Below, in pieces: positions 60,056-64,000 of a stretch of 64,000 nucleotides of DNA. Made by a program: the position numbers and the translations under genes. Under the pieces are notes generated by a model that was given only the letters and a program-made list of their open reading frames with translations, was not told where the DNA came from and did no database searches. Position 1 is the stretch's first letter; each line of letters starts with the position of its first letter. The stretch comes from JACCTH01 sp963761985 (GTDB lineage Bacteria; Actinomycetota; Acidimicrobiia; Spongiisociales; ZC4RG35), in the NCBI GenBank assembly GCA_963761985.1, contig CAVXIT010000012.1:124001-188000 (forward strand). Reading direction: 5' to 3'.

Positions 60056-61519
60056 GTGATCGTGGACGAGAAGGGTGGCGAGGCGTGTGGGGTTTTCGGC
60101 GTGTATGCCCCGGGTCAAAGAGCCGCGCAGCTTTGTTATTACGGACTCTTCGCGCTGCAACATCGCGGCCAGGAGTCGGCCGGCATCGCCACTTCCGATG
60201 GCCATACCCTCACGGTGTACAAGGATCTCGGGCTCGTCGCCCAGGTGTTCTCAGACACATCCCTCCACGCCCTCGAGGGACACGTCGGCATCGGTCACAC
60301 TCGCTACTCGACAACCGGTTCCAACCGTTGGGAGAACTCTCAGCCGGCGAATCGGCAAGTCGGACAGATCTCGATCGCCTTGGGCCACAACGGGAACCTG
60401 ACCAATACCGCCAAGTTGAGCGAAGATTTCCCGGTGGCCCCCGCCGAGGGCACATCCGACTCGGCGATCATGCTGGCCGCGATTGCCAGCGCGGTCGATG
60501 AGCACCGCAGCGACGACCGCGGGCTCGAACTCGCTTTGGCGGCCACGCTTCCCAGCTTTGAGGGTGCTTTCTCGTTGGTCGTCATGGACCAGGGGCGCCT
60601 GTTCGGAGTGCGCGACCCTCACGGGTTTCGCCCGCTGTGTCTTGGCCGCCTCCCGGAGACAGTGTCAGGAAACTCAGGGTGGGTCATCGCTTCCGAAACC
60701 GCGGCTCTCGACATCATCGGCGCTTCGTTTGTCCGGGATGTCGCGCCCGGAGAAATGGTCATCGTCGATGCCAGTGGGATTCGCTCCCGGTTTCCATTTC
60801 CCCTCACCGATCCCAAGCTCTGCGTGTTCGAATTCGTCTACTTCGCTCGACCCGATTCCACTCTCAACGGGCGCAACGTTCACGGGGCGCGGACGGAAAT
60901 GGGTCGGACGCTCGCCCGCGAGCATCCTGTCGAGGCCGACGTCGTCGTGCCGGTGCCGGAGTCGGGAATTCCGGCGGCTCAAGGGTTCGCTTCCGTTTCG
61001 GGAATTCCCTACGCCGATGGCCTGGTGAAGAACCGCTACGTCGGCCGGACGTTCATCGAGCCCAACCAGCTGCTACGCGATCGGGGCGTGAAACTAAAGC
61101 TGAACCCGATCGTCGACACCCTTGCCGACAAACGCGTCGTGTTGATCGACGACTCCATCGTGCGCGGGTCGACAACGCGACAATTGGTGGCGCTGGTGCG
61201 CGAGGCCGGAGCTCGTGAGATTCATCTCCGGATCAGTTCTCCCCCGTATCGCTGGCCGTGCTTCTACGGAATGGATACCTCGGATCGCAGCACTCTGATC
61301 GCGGCACGGCTCGAGACCGAGGAGATCTGCCGTCACGTCGGAGCCGATTCCCTCGGCTATCTCTCACTCCAGGGGCTGTTGGCGGCAACCGGCTCTAACC
61401 CACGGGCCTTTTGCCATGCTTGCCTCTCGGCCGAGTATCCGACCGATGTCGAGGGAGCGCAGGGCAAATTCTGGCTGGAGGAGCTCGTCCCCGAGACCGT
61501 CATGCGGCGGCCTGATTGA
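60056..61519 (+). CDS. purF: Amidophosphoribosyltransferase
   Basis: A 487-residue enzyme for the first committed step of purine synthesis, from PRPP and glutamine. The catalytic Cys is Cys11 in EKGGEACGVFGVYAPG after a short propeptide, the glutaminase part continues with ALQHRGQESAGIA and GHTRYSTTGSN, and the PRPP site is VVLIDDSIVRGSTT. Cysteines near the C terminus (AFCHACLSAEYP) and CRHVGADSLGYLS fit the iron-sulfur type. GTG 60056 or GTG 60062 may be the start; ATG 60029 lies inside the palindrome. The stop overlaps purM as TTGA. Confidence 0.95.
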   Translation: MIVDEKGGEACGVFGVYAPGQRAAQLCYYGLFALQHRGQESAGIATSDGHTLTVYKDLGLVAQVFSDTSLHALEGHVGIGHTRYSTTGSNRWENSQPANRQVGQISIALGHNGNLTNTAKLSEDFPVAPAEGTSDSAIMLAAIASAVDEHRSDDRGLELALAATLPSFEGAFSLVVMDQGRLFGVRDPHGFRPLCLGRLPETVSGNSGWVIASETAALDIIGASFVRDVAPGEMVIVDASGIRSRFPFPLTDPKLCVFEFVYFARPDSTLNGRNVHGARTEMGRTLAREHPVEADVVVPVPESGIPAAQGFASVSGIPYADGLVKNRYVGRTFIEPNQLLRDRGVKLKLNPIVDTLADKRVVLIDDSIVRGSTTRQLVALVREAGAREIHLRISSPPYRWPCFYGMDTSDRSTLIAARLETEEICRHVGADSLGYLSLQGLLAATGSNPRAFCHACLSAEYPTDVEGAQGKFWLEELVPETVMRRPD

Positions 61520-62508
61520 CTGGGTACCGGCGAGCGGGGGTCGATCTCGCCGGCGCCGACCGTCACGTCCAGGCGATCGGCTCAAGCGTCACCGCGACGT
61601 GGGGCGCGGACGTCATTGGCAAGTTCGGAGGCTTTGCCGCGGGGATCCGGATTCCGGCCGGCTATCGCGACCCGATCATGATGCTGACCACCGACGGTGT
61701 CGGGACCAAGCTCGAGCTGGCCCGCCGGTACAGCCGTTGGGACGGGGTCGGCTACGACCTCGTGGCGATGGTCGTCGACGACCTGGCCGCAGTGGGCGCA
61801 AGACCCATTGCCGTCGTCGACTACCTCGCTGTCGGCCAGCTCGAGGCAGGTCGCGACGCAGCCATTGTCGACTCGATTGCGAAGGCTTGTCGGGAGGCAG
61901 GGACCGCTCTCCTCGGGGGGGAAACTGCCGAACACCCGGGAGTGATGGAACCGGATCAGGTTGACCTGGCCGCGACTGCGCTCGGCGTGATCGAAAACGG
62001 TGCCGAGCTCGGTCCTGACAAGGTCCGGCGCGGCGACGTCATCGTCGGTCTCCGCTCCCCCAACCTCCGCTCGAACGGCTTCTCGCTGGTCCGTTCGATC
62101 GTCGCAGGACGCGACCTCGACGCTTCCTTTCCCGGAGAGGACGCTTCCCTGGGAGAGGTCTTGCTGACGCCCCTCGGTCCTCTATTCGCCGAGAGTCCAG
62201 CCGATCCTCAGCCTCTGTCACGCTGCCGTCCATGTCACCGGGGGCGGACTTCCCGGCAACCTCCCTCGAGTTCTACCTGAGGGTTTGGGTGCGGTGTTAC
62301 GAACGAGCGCCTGGGAGGTCCCGGCTGTTTTCCGGATCCTCGGCGAATGGGGTGAGATTCCCGAGATGGAGCTCTTTTCCGTCTTCAACATGGGAATTGG
62401 TTTTTGCCTGATCGTGCCCCCCGCAACCCTCGACCAGGTGCTTGCTGCGACGCGGGAGTGGAGATTGGTCAGATCGTCGACGCTCCGGGAGTGACTTTGG
62501 CCTCCTGA
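61516..62508 (+). CDS. purM: Phosphoribosylformylglycinamidine cyclo-ligase, frameshifted twice
   Basis: PurM closes the imidazole ring to AIR. The front part is normal: YRRAGVDLAGADR, TTDGVGTKLELA, VVDDLAAVGARPIAVVDYLAVG and LGGETAEHPGVM. At about 62170 the frame breaks in a CCCC run; the expected LLTPSVLYSPRVQPILSLCHAAVHVTGGGLPGNLPRVLPEGLGAV continues in the next frame. A second break near 62455 in a GGG run brings the frame back, giving VEIGQIVDAPGVTLAS before TGA 62508. The corrected protein has 330 residues. TTG 61516 overlaps purF as TTGA. Homopolymer sequencing errors are the simplest cause. Confidence 0.85.
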
Positions 62509-62625
62509 TCCGGGCGTATGAGTAGGGACAACGACTCATATCGGTCCGGTGACCCTGTGGATAACTTGATTCTGTTGGGGCAAGGGAGTGGGCGGCGAGC
62601 GCCGCCATGAGCTGGGAGGCTTTGT

Positions 62626-64000
62626 TTGCGTCGTTATCGCCCGCGGCATTTGGCGCGCCGGATCAAAAGCAGTTTCACGCCAACGCGCGCTTTGGCGCTT
62701 GCTTTGGCGTTCGTCACTGTCACGAGCACTGTCTCGCTTGCCCTCGTAACCGACGCCACTGATGCTTTCGATGACAATGTCGCGGTCGCGGGAGGCAGCG
62801 GGGCCAACCCAATCGACGTGCTCGCCAACGACACCGTGGTCGAGGGCGGGGAACTCTCCATCACCGAAATCTCTGGAGATTCTGCCGGCGAGGTAATCGA
62901 TCGCCGAAGGCGGGCTTGATCTGACCTACGAACCCGCCTTCGATTTCTGCGGCCTCGATGTCTTTGCCTACACCGTCTCCGACGGCCTGGGCGGCACTGA
63001 CACGGCGACCGTCGACAGTGGAGGTCACCTGCCCCGACGAAACCGAAGTGGTCGACGAAACCACCACGACGACCGCTCCGGTCGAGGAAGTCACTACCAC
63101 TACAGCTCCGGTCGAAGAAACGACCACTACCACGCTCCGGTCGAAGAGACGACAACGACCACCGACGGTTGAAGACCACCACCACGACCACGGCATCCCG
63201 CCGAACTCGATCTCTCGACCGCGGCCAACCTGATCGTCAAGCTCGTCGCAGGCCTCAGCCCGGAAGAACAGGCCGCGGTCATCGATTCCCATGGCGGTGT
63301 CGAGACTTCGGCCGTAGACGTGCTTCGACTCCACATGGTGGCCGTCGCTCCCGAGACGCTCGATGAAACAGTCGCCGCGTTTGCTGCCGATCCCGCCGTC
63401 GTGAGCGTTGACCTCGACCTGCCCCGCGCGGCCGAGTCGGTTCCTAACGATCCTGGCTATGCCGATCAGTGGGCGCTTCCGCTCATCGGTTGGGAAGACG
63501 TCTATGGCGTCGTCGCGCCTTCGGGCAGTTCGACGATCGCGGTGCTCGACACCGGGGTCGAGGCCAGCACACCTGATCTGGCTGGTCGAGTGGTCGGCGG
63601 CTGGTCCTTCGACGGTGCCGATCCCGCGACCGATGCCAACGGCCACGGCACCGATGTGGCCACGATCGCCGCCGCCGGAGTCGACGACGGCGTCGGGATC
63701 GCCGGTGTCGGTTATGCCGGCGTCAACGATCATGCCAGTCCGCGTTCTCGGCGACGATGGCACCGGCAACGACAGCGACATCATCGAGGGCCTGGTCTGG
63801 GCCGTCGACCACGGGGCCGATGTCGTGGTCATGGCGTTCTCCAACCCGGGCGAGAGCGCCGCTCTTCAGTTTGCGGTCGATTACGCCTGGGCCAACGGAG
63901 TCGTCCTGGTCGCCGCGGCCGGCAACGACGGCGGCAGCGCTCCGACCTATCCGGCCGGTCTGCGCAAGGTCGTTGGCGTCGGCGCCACGGACTCAGCCGA
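62626..64000 (+). CDS. Secreted S8 subtilisin-like peptidase, multiply frameshifted, 3' partial
   Basis: Starting at TTG 62626, with GGGAGG before it, the chain has a signal peptide (RALALALAFVTVTSTVSLALV), a cadherin-like unit (ANPIDVLANDTV ... DVFAYTVSDGLGGTDTATV), a Thr/Glu-rich linker (TTTTTAPVEE repeats), an I9-like propeptide (LIVKLVAGLSPEEQAAVIDSHGGV) and the peptidase domain with the Asp in STIAVLDTGVEAS, His in NGHGTDVATIAAA and the oxyanion Asn in VLVAAAGNDGG. The Ser is beyond the window. Single-base shifts occur near 62895, 63015, 63133, 63175 and 63726, so it is either a pseudogene or a poorly corrected stretch. Confidence 0.7.

Noticed and set aside
62556..62564. Perfect DnaA-box-like TGTGGATAA
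   Set aside because: Only one copy, no AT-rich unwinding region and no dnaA or dnaN nearby, so not an origin.
62861..63844. Open frame of 327 codons on the minus strand near the right end
   Set aside because: It is antisense to the peptidase, whose catalytic motifs are clear on the plus strand; the minus frame is Val/Ser-rich low complexity.
1..64000. CRISPR arrays, prophage or insertion sequences
   Set aside because: No regularly spaced direct repeats, phage structural genes, integrases or transposases were seen anywhere in the window.

Overview
The window is about 64 kb of high-GC bacterial DNA, packed with genes on both strands. Several features suggest a high-GC actinobacterium, perhaps near the Acidimicrobiia: many GTG and TTG starts, a separate purS-purQ-purL arrangement, a DosR-like regulator tail, an Eis-like acetyltransferase of 402 residues, a PGM1-like ATP-grasp ligase and an LCP protein. 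This is inference, because no rRNA or species marker is present. I see no prophage, insertion sequence or CRISPR array.

Layout. 1-4.6 kb: end of an Fe/thiamine-type ABC importer, a thioesterase, a VOC protein, a zinc-type dehydrogenase and a threonine-dehydratase-like enzyme. 4.68-4.85 kb: tRNA-Asp and tRNA-Phe. 4.9-11.7 kb: a receiver-less LuxR/DosR-type regulator behind a VIT1-type transporter, an MFS transporter, a class V PLP enzyme, a SnoaL-like protein, a lipoprotein and an orphan PAS histidine kinase. The 5949-6230 gap shows nothing I can name. 11.8-17.6 kb: an exported NEW3-like protein with an ABC transporter, then metY-metX. 17.6-24.7 kb: a glutaryl-CoA-dehydrogenase-like enzyme, two hypothetical genes, a fused alpha/beta 2-oxoacid dehydrogenase E1, a membrane-anchored protein and an amidase. 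24.8-36 kb: an arginyl-tRNA synthetase fused to a GNAT acetyltransferase, and a minus-strand hyuA-hyuB-glcD-glcE-glcF operon with a membrane protein. 36-41.8 kb: membrane-anchored hypotheticals, the Eis-like acetyltransferase, glnA and the ATP-grasp ligase.

41.8-62.5 kb is mostly purine synthesis. purA-purD-purE, purB, purC-purS-purQ-purL and purF-purM supply most IMP steps plus the first AMP step. purN, purH and purK are not in the window. Between these blocks sit a YcaQ-like DNA glycosylase, a CPA2 antiporter with universal-stress domains, a frameshifted AbiEi/DUF559-like gene bracketed by inverted repeats, a ROK kinase, an LCP protein, a hotdog thioesterase, a glutamine amidotransferase, an ABC exporter and an MBL-fold hydrolase. 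The last 1.4 kb carries a fragmented secreted subtilisin-like peptidase that runs out of the window.

The most notable observations are the ArgRS-GNAT fusion, a dispersed repeat of about 57 bp with four copies (two as inverted flanks of the AbiEi-like gene), symmetric inverted repeats in two divergent gene starts, all four NTGA start/stop overlaps including an apparent CTG start for purQ, and single-base frameshifts in otherwise intact genes such as purD and purM. Those frameshifts make uncorrected sequencing indels likely, so the frames of the broken genes should be read with care.
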